In this document: positions 26,535-35,612 of the stretch, piece after piece | Position numbering within the stretch: position 1 is the first letter of the stretch | How the letters are laid out: each line of letters begins with the position of its first letter | Assembly (NCBI GenBank): GCA_044375895.1 | Contig: JBILLV010000010.1 | Location: 1-64,000, forward strand | DNA from: CAISKJ01 sp044375895 | GTDB lineage: Bacteria; Myxococcota_A; Polyangia; Polyangiales; Ga0077539 | Direction of reading: 5' to 3' | DNA: 64,000 nt | Notes under the pieces: model-generated | The model's database searches: none | What the model was told of the DNA's origin: nothing | Seen by the model: the letters and a program-made list of their open reading frames with translations, nothing else | Program-made: the position numbers and the translations under genes

Positions 26535-27566
26535 ATGAACGCGCATTGGGTCAAGTTTTCGTGGATTCTCCCGCTGGCTGTGCTCTCGGGTTGCGCTGCG
26601 GACGACGAGGACTTCTCGGAAAACGGCGGTACGAGCGACCTCGACACGGGTGAGATCGTCGGCGAGGCGACCGCGCGCGACCCGCGCACCTGGCAGAACG
26701 CGCTCCGCTGCAAGCCCATCCCGATGGTCGACCCGCTGCGCAGCCCCGAGATCGTGGTGTCGCTCGACGGCCTCACGCTCCACCTGCGCGACCGGATGGG
26801 CACCTACGACCGGGTGTTCGCGATCGGCCCGGGCGCGCTGGAGAACGGCCGCTCGCTCACGCCGACGAGCGACATGACCCCGACGGGGTTGTTCTACACG
26901 GGCTCGAACACCACCGAGGTGGAGGACGGCCGCTGGGGTTACTACTACCCCTGCCGCATCTGGCACGAAGACCGTGGGGTGCGCACGCCGGTGTTCGCGG
27001 GGCTCCCGTTCATCCGCCTGTCGGGTCCGCCGACGGCGGGCTACGGCATCCACGGCCCGATCGACAACTTCGCGGCGGCCAACGGCGGCGCGCTCCGCCG
27101 CGGCTACGTCTCGCACGGCTGCCTGCGCATGAACGCCGACGACATCGTCGAGGTGTACGCGCGCATCCGCCGCTCGCCGCGGACGCCGGTGAAGGTTCAG
27201 CAGGCGGTGGAGCGCACCACCACGGGCGCCGCGGTCGACCTCACGCAGCGCTGGGTGGGCTCGGAGTGCGCGAGCAGCACCGACTGCAACTTCACGGGCG
27301 GCACGTGCCGCATCGCCGCGGGCGAGACGAAGGGCTTCTGCACGCTCCCGTGCACGATGTCGTGCCCCGACCGGGCGGGCGAGGCGACCACCTTCTGCGT
27401 GCGCGACCCCGCCTCGCAGAACGCCACGCGCGGCATCTGCGTGGTGACCGCGTCGGGGGTGTTCAACAACACCTGCACGCGCTACCGCGGGCTGCTCTCG
27501 TATGCAGCCGGTGTCTCGCGGCCCGACGGCAGCGCGCGTAACAACGTCTGCGCCCCGACGCGCTGA
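26535..27566 (+). CDS. L,D-transpeptidase lipoprotein (YkuD fold)
   Basis: A 343-residue predicted lipoprotein (lipobox VLSGC). The YkuD catalytic domain contains HGPIDN (His173) and the active-site motif SHGCLRMN (His194, Cys196), which would cross-link peptidoglycan stem peptides or attach a protein to peptidoglycan. A Cys-rich domain follows (CASSTDCNFTGGTCRI, CTLPCTMSC), with about ten Cys, that may be disulfide-bonded in the periplasm. The start ATG is followed immediately by a typical lipoprotein signal. Downstream is an opposite-strand small gene. Confidence 0.92.
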   Translation: MNAHWVKFSWILPLAVLSGCAADDEDFSENGGTSDLDTGEIVGEATARDPRTWQNALRCKPIPMVDPLRSPEIVVSLDGLTLHLRDRMGTYDRVFAIGPGALENGRSLTPTSDMTPTGLFYTGSNTTEVEDGRWGYYYPCRIWHEDRGVRTPVFAGLPFIRLSGPPTAGYGIHGPIDNFAAANGGALRRGYVSHGCLRMNADDIVEVYARIRRSPRTPVKVQQAVERTTTGAAVDLTQRWVGSECASSTDCNFTGGTCRIAAGETKGFCTLPCTMSCPDRAGEATTFCVRDPASQNATRGICVVTASGVFNNTCTRYRGLLSYAAGVSRPDGSARNNVCAPTR

Positions 27567-27613
27567 GGGCGATCGAGCGGCGCCGTCGGACGGCAGCCGC
27601 GACGCGGCGTCGC

Positions 27614-27958
27614 TCAGTCGTTGTCGCTGCGGAGGTCGGTGAGCCAGGTCGAGATCGCCTTGTCCATCTCCGCGCGCCCGGCGAACCAGTCGATGCGCTC
27701 GACGCAGAAGTCGTCGCGCGTGGGCTGGCGGTAGTGGGTCCCGTAGGCGTACGTGCAGTACGAGTCGGTGCGCAGCACGAAGCACCCCGCGGGGAGGTCG
27801 AAGAAGCACCGGACGCTGACGGTGAACGAGCCCGACGACCCGTTGGACACCTTCTGCTCCTGGACGGCCGCGCCCAGCATCTCGTCGATGATGGACATCG
27901 GCAGGTCGCGCAGGGACTCGATCGCCGCGCGGCTCAGCCCTCGCTCGTCGTTTGCCAT
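27614..27958 (-). CDS. Small cytoplasmic protein of unknown function
   Basis: A 114-residue protein with no signal peptide. It begins with a helical part (RAAIESLRDLPMSIIDEMLGAA) and ends in a Cys-containing beta-rich part (RCFFDLPAGCFVLRTDSYC). No family was recognised. It lies convergent with the L,D-transpeptidase. Coding is supported by the unbroken frame and codon use rather than homology. Confidence 0.5.
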   Translation of the reverse strand: MANDERGLSRAAIESLRDLPMSIIDEMLGAAVQEQKVSNGSSGSFTVSVRCFFDLPAGCFVLRTDSYCTYAYGTHYRQPTRDDFCVERIDWFAGRAEMDKAISTWLTDLRSDND

Positions 27959-28207
27959 GACGTCTCCTGCGTTGCTCCGCCGCCGAGCGTACCCTCATCG
28001 GTCCCCGCGACAACCCCGCAACGTGCTCGGGTCCGCCTCACGGGCCCCTCAAGGTCCCCGGCAGTTGCCCGCACTCCTCGCGCACCTTCGCGCCCCGCCG
28101 CAGCGTCTTGACGATCGACCGGACCACCGCGGGGACGTGCCACGACGTCCAGACCGGCCCCTCGAGGTGCGCTCGTCGGAGCCCCAGGCATCGTGTAGCC
28201 TCCGAGG

Positions 28208-28492
28208 ATGCGCACGCGTTGTGTCCCCATCCTTTCGCTCGCCGCGCTCGTCCTGACCGCGGCCCCACCCCTCCGTCAGGCCGAGGCAGACCCGGCCCCG
28301 CCGCCGACGGAGCGGTTCATTCTGGAGGTCGAGTCGGTGACCGTCGACGGCGCCCCGGTCGCCGACCTCGCGCCGTACCAGCGGCTCACGCGGGTCATCC
28401 AGGCGAGCTACCAGGGCCAGATCTTCGTGATCGGCGCCTCCAGCGCCGACAACAGCAGCAGCTGGGAGGAGTGGCGCCATGTCGCTCGCTAG
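28208..28492 (+). CDS. Small secreted protein
   Basis: A 94-residue protein with an N-terminal signal peptide (LSLAALVLTAAPP) and a short beta-rich mature part (RFILEVESVTVDGAPVADL). No Cys, so a lipoprotein is not indicated. It overlaps the following gene by 14 bases in another frame, so the two are likely cotranscribed. Function unknown. Confidence 0.55.
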   Translation: MRTRCVPILSLAALVLTAAPPLRQAEADPAPPPTERFILEVESVTVDGAPVADLAPYQRLTRVIQASYQGQIFVIGASSADNSSSWEEWRHVAR

Positions 28493-28766
28493 GGTTCGCC
28501 TCGGGGTGGGTTCCGCCGTGCTCGCGGCGTCTCTCGCAGCGTGTGGCGAACCGTCGCCTGTCGTGCCGCTCGTGGTCGCAGAGGGTGACTACCGCATGGA
28601 GCAGTGGAGCGTCGGCGACGCCCAGCGGACCGGCGAGGCCGTGCGCGGCCATCCCGTGACGAACGGGAGGACGCTCACCTTCGATCGCACCACGGGCCGG
28701 GTCACCGTCCGGTACGTGCGCGACGGCCGCGCCGTCGTCGAGACCTGGCGCGCGACCCGACAGTAG
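28479..28766 (+). CDS. Small lipoprotein
   Basis: A 95-residue predicted lipoprotein (lipobox SLAAC). The mature part is beta-rich with VTVRYVRDGRAVVETW at the end and has no recognised domain. It starts inside the gene before it (14-base overlap). Both small proteins lie just before a decayed beta-propeller region. Confidence 0.6.
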   Translation: MSLARVRLGVGSAVLAASLAACGEPSPVVPLVVAEGDYRMEQWSVGDAQRTGEAVRGHPVTNGRTLTFDRTTGRVTVRYVRDGRAVVETWRATRQ

Positions 28767-28799
28767 CCGACGTCGCCCTCGGACAGCACGGAGCCACTC

Positions 28800-29000
28800 C
28801 GTCGACACCGATACCGCGCGCTGGAGATCTGCGGTCTACTCTCGCGGTTCGGCGCGCAGGGTCGCTGGCGTGGCGGGCCCGGCGGACACGCCTTCTTGGT
28901 GGCGGCCGCCTCGCGCGACGGTCGCTGGCTCGCCTGCGGGTCGCAGTCGGGCCCTGTCGGTCTGTGGTCGGTCGCCTCGCTGGGCCTGGGCGACCCCTGA
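28800..29000 (+). pseudogene. Fragment of a WD40-like beta-propeller gene
   Basis: The frame ending at the TGA at 28998-29000 encodes a terminal blade, AAASRDGRWLACGSQSG, followed by GPVGLWSVASL. This resembles a blade of the downstream intact protein (30666), AAVSPDGVWVACGSAHG followed by VVGLGRVESL; about 17 of 27 residues agree by eye. No start codon precedes it in frame and nothing else of the protein is left, so it is a 3' remnant of a duplicated propeller gene. It takes up most of the 316-base gap; the rest has no feature I can support. Confidence 0.65.
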
Positions 29001-29082
29001 CGGGGCGCACGGCGCGAACTTGAATCGGCGGGGCGCGGCCGCGTAGGGTCGCGCCGGGTTTCGCCTGACGAGGAGCGGCGCG

Positions 29083-30669
29083 ATGAGCGAGTTTCGATAC
29101 AGCGTGGCGGTGGAGCGGTGGAGCGAGGGGGAGGCCGCGGCGATGAGCGAGCGCGCCGCGCAGTGCGGGCTCGACGCGCGCGAGGTGCGGGCGATCTTCG
29201 CGCGGATGGGCGCGGGCGACCGCGCGGTGGAGGTCGACCTCCGCATTCGTCAGGTGAAGCCCGACGTGCCCCTCGAGAGCCTCGAGCACCGCTTCCTGGT
29301 GATGACGCTGCGCGCGGCGGGGGGGGAGCTGCAGCGGCGGATCGACGAGCACTTCGGAGGCTTCGATCGCATCTGCCTGAACGAGCATGACGTGGGCCCG
29401 CAGGACGCGTGCTTCGCGTTCTCGATGGTCGAGCTGGCGAAGGAGGCGGGGGATCCCTACGCGTACTATCCCCTCGGCGAGGTTCCGGACGACTTCAAGC
29501 CGCCGAGCTGGGACCGGGCCAGGGTGCGCGTGTGGATGGCGTGGGAGCTCGGGCGCGCGCTGCGGCAAGGCGACGACTGGGCGTCGGGGGCGTGGGTGCC
29601 GAATCGCCCCGGGCTGTGGGTCAACCTCGTGCCCGCGGCCGACCTTCCGATGCTGGGTGAGCATCGGACGCTGCATCTCGGTGAGATGCGCGAGCCCTGG
29701 TCGCTGGCGATGGCCGACGGGCGCGTGCTCGCAGTGGGCGAGGGGTCCACCGAGGTGGTGAGCCATGCGGTCGAAGCCGACGGCCCGGGCTGGCGGAGCG
29801 TGCCGCTTGCGCCGCGCGGGCCGCGCGACGAAGGCGACGAGGACGACGACGGCCGGGAGGACTGCGTGGCGGAGACCGCCGTGTCGGTGTCCGCCGATGG
29901 GCAGCGGGCCTACGTGACGGGCGGATACGACGCGGGGCGACTCGACCTCACGACGTCGGGGGAGCGCCGCTGGGTGGGCAGGTGGTCAGGCTCGATGTGC
30001 ATGTCGCTGCACGAAGACTGCGAGGGGCGACTCCTCGAGGCGGTGCACTGTGACGAGGAGCCGCCGGCGGGGGAGCCCGAGGGCGGAGCGCTGTGGGAGC
30101 GCGACCGGGAAACGGGGGCTCGCGTAAGGCTGATCTGGCGCGGCAAGGCGACTGCGGGCTGGACCGTGCTGGCGCAGCGTGCGCCGGTGATGGCGGTGAG
30201 GGGGACCGAGAAGGGCGAAGCTTGGCGCACGCTGATCGTGGAGCGCGGGCAGGTGGTGCGCGAGCTCGGTGACCTGGGCGTCGGGGTGCGAGCGATCGCG
30301 CTGTCAGAAGGGGGCGACGTGCTGTACGCGCTCATGGCCGACGAGGCGCAGCGCTGCAGGCTGGAGGCGTGGGACGTGGCCACGGGCGAACGGCGCTGGA
30401 GCGCCCCGCTGGTGGTCATGACCCACTACGCGATGCAGCTGTGCGCGCTGCCGGGCGACGGGGCGGTGGCGATCGCGGACGCGCACCGGGTGGCGCTGTT
30501 TCACCTGGGGCGACGATGTGAGGTGTACGTGGCCGACCTGGGATACACCCTGCGCGGGCTGACCGTCTCCGCCGAGGGCGATCACCTGCTGGTCGCGTGC
30601 AAGATGACGCGAGCCGAGGTGCACCTGTGGCCGCTGACGACGCCCCATCGCGCACAGGAGGGGGCATGA
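29083..30669 (+). CDS. Beta-propeller-like protein with N-terminal helical domain
   Basis: A 528-residue protein, cytoplasmic by lack of a signal. Residues 1 to about 190 are helical with many charges (LDAREVRAIFARMGAGDRA, ELQRRIDEHFGGFDRICL) and are not recognised. The rest has repeated short strands typical of a propeller (VSVSADGQRAYVTGGY, RAIALSEGGDVLYALM, RGLTVSAEGDHLLVACK). A good Shine-Dalgarno (AGGAG, 29071-29075) sits seven bases before the ATG. Its stop overlaps the start of the WD40 gene by four bases (ATGA). The two likely form a pair acting together. Confidence 0.75.
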   Translation: MSEFRYSVAVERWSEGEAAAMSERAAQCGLDAREVRAIFARMGAGDRAVEVDLRIRQVKPDVPLESLEHRFLVMTLRAAGGELQRRIDEHFGGFDRICLNEHDVGPQDACFAFSMVELAKEAGDPYAYYPLGEVPDDFKPPSWDRARVRVWMAWELGRALRQGDDWASGAWVPNRPGLWVNLVPAADLPMLGEHRTLHLGEMREPWSLAMADGRVLAVGEGSTEVVSHAVEADGPGWRSVPLAPRGPRDEGDEDDDGREDCVAETAVSVSADGQRAYVTGGYDAGRLDLTTSGERRWVGRWSGSMCMSLHEDCEGRLLEAVHCDEEPPAGEPEGGALWERDRETGARVRLIWRGKATAGWTVLAQRAPVMAVRGTEKGEAWRTLIVERGQVVRELGDLGVGVRAIALSEGGDVLYALMADEAQRCRLEAWDVATGERRWSAPLVVMTHYAMQLCALPGDGAVAIADAHRVALFHLGRRCEVYVADLGYTLRGLTVSAEGDHLLVACKMTRAEVHLWPLTTPHRAQEGA

Positions 30670-33125
30670 CCCGAAGCAACGGCAAGACGATGGAGGTGGT
30701 GTCTCGCCCCGCCGCAGCGGTTCACGCCCCGGTCTTCTCCGAGCTCCACGGGCACACGCAATACGTCCAGGCGCTGGCCTTCTCGCCCGACAGCCGCTGG
30801 CTCGTGTCAGGGAGCGAGGACGGCACCATCCGCGTCTGGGACGTGGCGACCGGCGCGCTGCGCGCCTGCCTCACGGAGCACCACGCCGGCGTGAACAGCG
30901 TGGCCTACTCCGCCGACGGCGCGCGCCTCCTGTCGGCCTCCGACGACGACTCCATCTTCGTGTGGGACACGGCGACGTGGACGGTCGAACTCGGGCTGCC
31001 GTGGCACCAGTGCAGCGTCTCCGAGGCGCAGTTCGCCGGGGCAGACCGCGTCGTGAGCGCGGCCGGCGACGGCAGCGTGCGGGTGTGGAGCCTCGCGAGC
31101 GGCGAGACCCTGTGCGAGCTTCGACACTCGGAGTGGGCCAACGCGCTCGCGGTCTCGCCCGATGGACGGTTCGCCCTCGTCGCCTCGACCGACGGCGCGG
31201 TGCGCGTGTGGGACCTCTGCGAGCAGCGCGTCGCGCACACCCTCGACGGGTTTCTCGGCCCTGGCATCGTGGCGCACGCGGTGTGGAGCGACGACGGTCG
31301 ACGCGCCTACACCTCGTCGCACGTGCTCGTCGAGTGGGACGCCGAGACCTGGAAGCAGATCGGGCGGGTCAACAGCAGCGGCACGAAGATGGCGGGCTTC
31401 GCGCTCATCCCGGGGGCGCGCCTGGCGGTCGTGGCGCAGCTCGCCGAGCTCTGCGTGTACGACCTCGACGCGCGCGAGCTGGTCGCCTCGGTGGCGTGGC
31501 AACACGGGGAGAACCTGTACGGGTGCGACGTGCACATGGCGGCCGTCTCGCCCGACGGCGTCTGGGTCGCGTGCGGCTCGGCGCATGGCGTGGTCGGGTT
31601 GGGTCGGGTCGAGTCGCTCCAGCGCGCGGGGCTGTACGACCGACACCTCTCGCCGCCCTCGCGGGTCGCCGTCGCATCGACGGGCGAGTCGGCCGTGTCG
31701 GGTGGAGAGAGCCACGCCGTGAGGCTCTGGCGGCTCGCGGACGGCACGTCGACGGCCTGGGCCTTTCCGGGCATCGGGGCGGTGGGCGGGGTAAGCTTCT
31801 CGCGCGACGGCACCCGGGCCTACGCGATGAGTGACAGCGGGGTGATCGCGGCGCTCGACGCGCGCACGGGGGAGTGCCTGGGCAGAAACGTCACGCGGCG
31901 CTGCCGCTGGAGCGCCCAGGGCTACGACCGCGCGTTCGAGCTCCGGGACGGGCGGATGCTCTGCCCGAGCCCCGCGGGCAGGCTGGTCCTGTGGTCCGCG
32001 CCCAACCTCTCCGACTTCGAGCCGCTGCAAGGGGTCGCGGGGTACGTCGCGGGCTTCGACGTCGATGCGCGTGAGCAGGTCGTGGTGGCGAGCGAGGTCG
32101 TCGACGCCCCCATGCCCGCGCGCATCACGGCGTGGAACCTCCCCGACCGCACGGCCCGCTGGCAGACCGAGGTCGCGACGTCCAGCTACGCGGCTGACCT
32201 GGCCATCGTCGGCGCGTGTGTGATCGGCGTGACCTGGGAGGGCGACGCCTTCGCGCTCGACCTCGACACGGGCGCGCCGTTGTGGGGTGCGCACCTCGGG
32301 TCGCGGTACCCCATGGGCGGCGCGATCGTGCGCAGCGGCGACCACCACGTGCTCATCGGCGCGGCGAACCCGGTTCGAATCGAGCTCGCCACGGGGCGCG
32401 TCGTCGACTCCTTGGTGGTCCCCGCCGGGGCCGTGCTCCGGGCCATCCCCGGAGACGGCGGCGCGCTCGTCCTCACCCCCTCGGGCGTTCGCGAGCTCGA
32501 CCCCGTCGCGCTCACGCTCGGCGACGAGTTCGCGCTCGCGCACTCCTTCGCCGTGTCGGTCTCCGTCGATCGTCGCTTCGTGGTCGTCGCGCCCGTCGAC
32601 GCCGACCACGCGGGCGCGGTCGTCGTGTTGCGCCGCGCGCCCGTCGACCCGCCGATCTGCGAGGCCCCGCCGCTCGCCCCGCGCGCGATCCGGCTCCCCG
32701 ATCCGCTCCCGTCGGGCGGCGTGTACACGCATGGGGTGTGGACGCTTCTGGTGAGCACGCAGCCGAGGGAGCGCGTGGTGCTTTGGGCCGACGGCGGCGC
32801 GGTGGCGCTCGCGCTCTTCGGCGACCTGCGCGAGGGCTGGCACTACCGCCAGAGCGACCAGTGCCGCGCTGTGTGGTCCGAGGCGCCGTGCGACGCCGGA
32901 GCGTCGTTCGGTGACGCACCGTGGACGCCGCAGAAGACCCCCGCGCGATCGGAGCAAATCCGAGACGGCGACAGCTTCGAGGTCCGCGAACGCGGCGGGC
33001 GCCGCGCGGTGCTCCGCTTCCACGAGCGCGGTATCGAGGTCACCGTCTGCGACGGTCGCACGATCACCCTCGCGCGCGACTCGAGCGTGGTGTCCTTCGT
33101 CGAGGCCGATGACACCCAAGGCTGA
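30666..33125 (+). CDS. WD40-repeat protein
   Basis: An 819-residue protein. The first WD40 blades are well conserved: HTQYVQALAFSPDSRWLVSG followed by SEDGTIRVWDV, then GVNSVAYSADGARLLSASDD with SIFVWDT, and NALAVSPDGRFALVASTDG with AVRVWDL. Later blades are more divergent and fill the rest. No enzymatic domain is seen, so it is a scaffold. The ATG overlaps the stop of the previous propeller gene (ATGA), which fixes the start; an in-frame upstream ATG at 30597 would run into that gene. It lacks the kinase or caspase modules found with many WD40 proteins in these bacteria. Confidence 0.88.
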   Translation: MTRSNGKTMEVVSRPAAAVHAPVFSELHGHTQYVQALAFSPDSRWLVSGSEDGTIRVWDVATGALRACLTEHHAGVNSVAYSADGARLLSASDDDSIFVWDTATWTVELGLPWHQCSVSEAQFAGADRVVSAAGDGSVRVWSLASGETLCELRHSEWANALAVSPDGRFALVASTDGAVRVWDLCEQRVAHTLDGFLGPGIVAHAVWSDDGRRAYTSSHVLVEWDAETWKQIGRVNSSGTKMAGFALIPGARLAVVAQLAELCVYDLDARELVASVAWQHGENLYGCDVHMAAVSPDGVWVACGSAHGVVGLGRVESLQRAGLYDRHLSPPSRVAVASTGESAVSGGESHAVRLWRLADGTSTAWAFPGIGAVGGVSFSRDGTRAYAMSDSGVIAALDARTGECLGRNVTRRCRWSAQGYDRAFELRDGRMLCPSPAGRLVLWSAPNLSDFEPLQGVAGYVAGFDVDAREQVVVASEVVDAPMPARITAWNLPDRTARWQTEVATSSYAADLAIVGACVIGVTWEGDAFALDLDTGAPLWGAHLGSRYPMGGAIVRSGDHHVLIGAANPVRIELATGRVVDSLVVPAGAVLRAIPGDGGALVLTPSGVRELDPVALTLGDEFALAHSFAVSVSVDRRFVVVAPVDADHAGAVVVLRRAPVDPPICEAPPLAPRAIRLPDPLPSGGVYTHGVWTLLVSTQPRERVVLWADGGAVALALFGDLREGWHYRQSDQCRAVWSEAPCDAGASFGDAPWTPQKTPARSEQIRDGDSFEVRERGGRRAVLRFHERGIEVTVCDGRTITLARDSSVVSFVEADDTQG

Positions 33126-33154
33126 ACTTTCCCGGTCGGGTCGAGGGACTGGCG

Positions 33155-33439
33155 TTGCCGCAGACCGGCGCGCTGCAACCGACGCGACGCCTGGAGGTGC
33201 AGGCCCCTCACGACGCCAGGCTCCACCACGTCGCCAGCCTCGACGCCTCCCCCGACGGGCTGCTGGTGCTGCAGGTCGACGCCGCGTGGTTCGCCAGCAC
33301 GTCGGCCGCTGCGCCGCTTCGGCAGCTGGCGTTGCCACGTGGCGACCGAGCGCTCCGGTACCCCACTGGCGTCCTCGTGGGCTCGCAGGCCGTCGTGCTC
33401 GTCGGAGACCGCTTCGGCACGTTCACGCTGACCTGGTGA
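33155..33439 (+). pseudogene. Fragment of a propeller-like gene
   Basis: A frame of about 94 residues starting from a TTG, with VASLDASPDGLLVLQVD and VLVGSQAVVLVGDRFGTF, which resembles the last blade or two of a propeller protein. There is no ATG or GTG start and no ribosome site. The frame is open further up, into the end of the preceding gene, so it is probably a decayed copy. The 600-base stretch 33126-33728 holds nothing else but the triplicated repeat at 33615. Confidence 0.45.
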
Positions 33440-33614
33440 GTGCGATCGGGTCCTGACGGCCGTGGGCTCGTGGAGGCCCCATCCGAGACACCGCCGTCCG
33501 CCTGGACGACGGCGATCTGATCCTCGGCGCGACGATCAGCGCGAGAAGTGCCCACCCAGCGCGATGCCGAACGTTGCCCTGAGGGCCTCGTCACCCCGTC
33601 ACGACGCGGCTCCC

Positions 33615-33644
33615 GTTGAGGCGCGTTGAGGCGCGTTGAGGTGC
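33615..33644. repeat. Three 10-bp direct repeats
   Basis: GTTGAGGCGC is repeated three times head to tail (the last copy ends GTGC), ending 84 bases before the start of the FGE-fold lipoprotein. The ten-base period places all copies on one helix face, as for a multi-dimer regulator site, but simple slippage could also explain it. Confidence 0.6.
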
Positions 33645-33728
33645 CTGCGGGCGCGGGCTCGGCTATCGCTCCCGGCGGCGCGCGGGCCGCGCGTCACGCG
33701 GTGCAGGACGGAGCGTACAGGTGGCAAG

Positions 33729-35021
33729 ATGCGGAGCGTAGCGCGGTGGCTCGTGGCGGTGTTGGCGGTCGGGTGCGAGCCCTCGGGGGTCGGCACGAAC
33801 GACGCCACGATCGACACCGCGCCCGGTGACGTGGGGACGGCGCCCGGCGACGCGGCGGCCGAGATCGCAGACGCCGCGCCCGACGCCGACGCGCCAGAGA
33901 CCCAGGGAGACGCCGCGGCGCCCGACGTGAGCACCGCCCCCGACGCCCCCACGGCGGCGGACACGAGCGACGCCGCCGAGCGCGTGGATCTGCCCGGCGA
34001 GGCCGACGCCACGATCGACGCCACGATCGACGCTGCGATCGACGCTGCGACGGACACCGCGGCCGACGCGGACGTCCCGACGCCGGACGTCCCGTGCACC
34101 ACCCCCGCGTGCCGGCCCGTCCAGCGGAGCTGCGCCGGGGGCGGGCTGGCGGGCTGCGGGATGGTGGTCCTCGACGGCGGCCGCTTCTCCATCGGAACCC
34201 CGACGCAGTGCTTCACCCTCCCCGACGCCACCTGCGGGTACAGCGCGGCGCCGACGCAGACCGACCTCACCGTCGGGCGCTTCGCCATCGACGCCTACGA
34301 GGTCACCGTCGCGCGCTTCAACGCGTACTGGGCGGCGCGCGGGCGCGACTCGGGCGCTGTGCGCGGCGCGCCCGTTCGCTACCGCGGCGGCGAGATCGCG
34401 TGGGTCCCGCCGCCCAACGCCGAGCCGACGCGGCAGGGGCGGGATCACAACTGGCTCCCCACCACGTCATCCCGCGACGCCCACCCGATCAACGGCGTGG
34501 ACTTCTGGATGGCGCTGGAGTTCTGTGTGTGGGACGGGGGGCGCCTCCCGACCGAGGCCGAGTGGGAGTACGTCGCCCGAGCCGCCGCGCGTGACGGCCT
34601 CGCGGCGGGGCGCTCGTACCCGTGGGGCGACGACCCGCCGAGCACCACCTGCGACCGCGCGCGCTGGACGTACACCACCTGCCCCGCGGGGGAAGACGGC
34701 GCGCGAACGGTCCGCGTGGGCCGCTACCCGACGGGCGCCGCCGGGGGGGTGTTCGACCTCGCCGGCAACGTGTGGGAGTGGACGGCGGACAACTTCACCA
34801 GCTACTCCGGCGGCGCGGAGCGGAGCGCGTGCGAAAACCGCTCGGGCGCCGTCGACCCCCTCTGCCTCACCGGAATCGCCGGCGACTCGCGGGTGATCCG
34901 CGGCGGCGCGTGGGGCGACAGCAACGTCGCCAACCTCCGCGCCGCGTCGCGGGGGAGCTTCAACCCAGCGATCCGGAGCTTCAACATCGGCTTCCGCTGC
35001 GCGCGTGACCTGCCCCCCTGA
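33729..35021 (+). CDS. FGE-sulfatase-fold lipoprotein
   Basis: A 430-residue predicted lipoprotein (lipobox VLAVGC) with an Asp/Ala-rich linker of about 110 residues (DAPETQGDAAAPDVSTAPDA and ATIDATIDAAIDAATD), followed by a formylglycine-generating-enzyme fold: MVVLDGGRFSIGTPTQC, FAIDAYEVTVARFNAYW, GGRLPTEAEWEYVARAA, YPWGDDPPSTTC, FDLAGNVWEWTADN and NIGFRCARD. It resembles the FGE-fold lipoprotein at 2757-4340 in its core but lacks the MopE motif. Start chosen from the ATG in front of the signal; an in-frame ATG 93 bases upstream adds Arg-rich sequence. Function unclear; may bind a ligand or partner instead of activating sulfatases. Confidence 0.88.
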   Translation: MRSVARWLVAVLAVGCEPSGVGTNDATIDTAPGDVGTAPGDAAAEIADAAPDADAPETQGDAAAPDVSTAPDAPTAADTSDAAERVDLPGEADATIDATIDAAIDAATDTAADADVPTPDVPCTTPACRPVQRSCAGGGLAGCGMVVLDGGRFSIGTPTQCFTLPDATCGYSAAPTQTDLTVGRFAIDAYEVTVARFNAYWAARGRDSGAVRGAPVRYRGGEIAWVPPPNAEPTRQGRDHNWLPTTSSRDAHPINGVDFWMALEFCVWDGGRLPTEAEWEYVARAAARDGLAAGRSYPWGDDPPSTTCDRARWTYTTCPAGEDGARTVRVGRYPTGAAGGVFDLAGNVWEWTADNFTSYSGGAERSACENRSGAVDPLCLTGIAGDSRVIRGGAWGDSNVANLRAASRGSFNPAIRSFNIGFRCARDLPP

Positions 35022-35416
35022 GCCCGGGCGGACGACCGACGCGGCGCGCGGCGATCGTCTCGGGGTGGAGAGCAACCCATGCCCGTGCGTGTCAAGCCGG
35101 CGTCGCCCACCACCACCACCGAGACGCGGGCACCCGCCGCGGCGATGACTCGGGGTCATCCGCCGTCTGCGAGTGAGCTTTCGCGGAGGTGGAGAGGGGA
35201 GCGGTCTTCGGGGGAGTGAAGGACTGCGTGGTGGCGGACGCGGCTGCGCGGAACAGGTTCGGGCCGTTCCCTGGCATCGGGACCAGTACCTGGGCTTCCG
35301 GGCGGTGGTTCGTGGTTCCGGCCAGCCGCCTTGAGCAGCCGCGGGCGAACGGCGTCGAAGGCGCCGTAGCGTCGAGCGCCGCGACCGCACGTCCCGCCAC
35401 GTCGCGCGCTGCTTCG

Positions 35417-35526
35417 TCGCCCCGCGGGGGGCATCCCCAGCGTCCCCACGAAGCCCAAGGTGAGCGCCGACACGGAGCGCCCCGGGTGCCTCCGCGCGCC
35501 GACGAGGGGCGCGCAGTCGAGGCGCG
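35417..35526 (+). repeat. Left inverted-repeat arm of RAYT element
   Basis: The 70 bases at 35457-35526 are repeated in reverse complement at 36121-36189 with few differences; both begin AAGGTGAGCGCCGACACGG when read toward the transposase. A weaker match continues outward to about 35417. Inside, GCGCCC and GGGCGC can pair to form a hairpin, as in REP sequences. The remaining part of the 590-base stretch before the transposase holds no other feature I can support. Confidence 0.8.
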
Positions 35527-35612
35527 CTGCCACCCTCCATCCTCCGCCCCCGGAAGACATCCGTTCAGCCCCCACGCAACATTTCGCTCGGCGCGCCCGA
35601 TGACACCGCATC

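Noticed and set aside
21967..26538. A 1523-codon open frame on the + strand opposite the kinase-AAA-TPR gene
   Set aside because: The minus-strand frame holds all kinase motifs. The opposite frame is rich in Arg/His/Glu with no domain and is an artefact of high GC.
35092..35400. Open frames in the stretch before the RAYT gene
   Set aside because: Both strands give Arg/Ser/Pro-rich shadows; no motif, no ribosome site.
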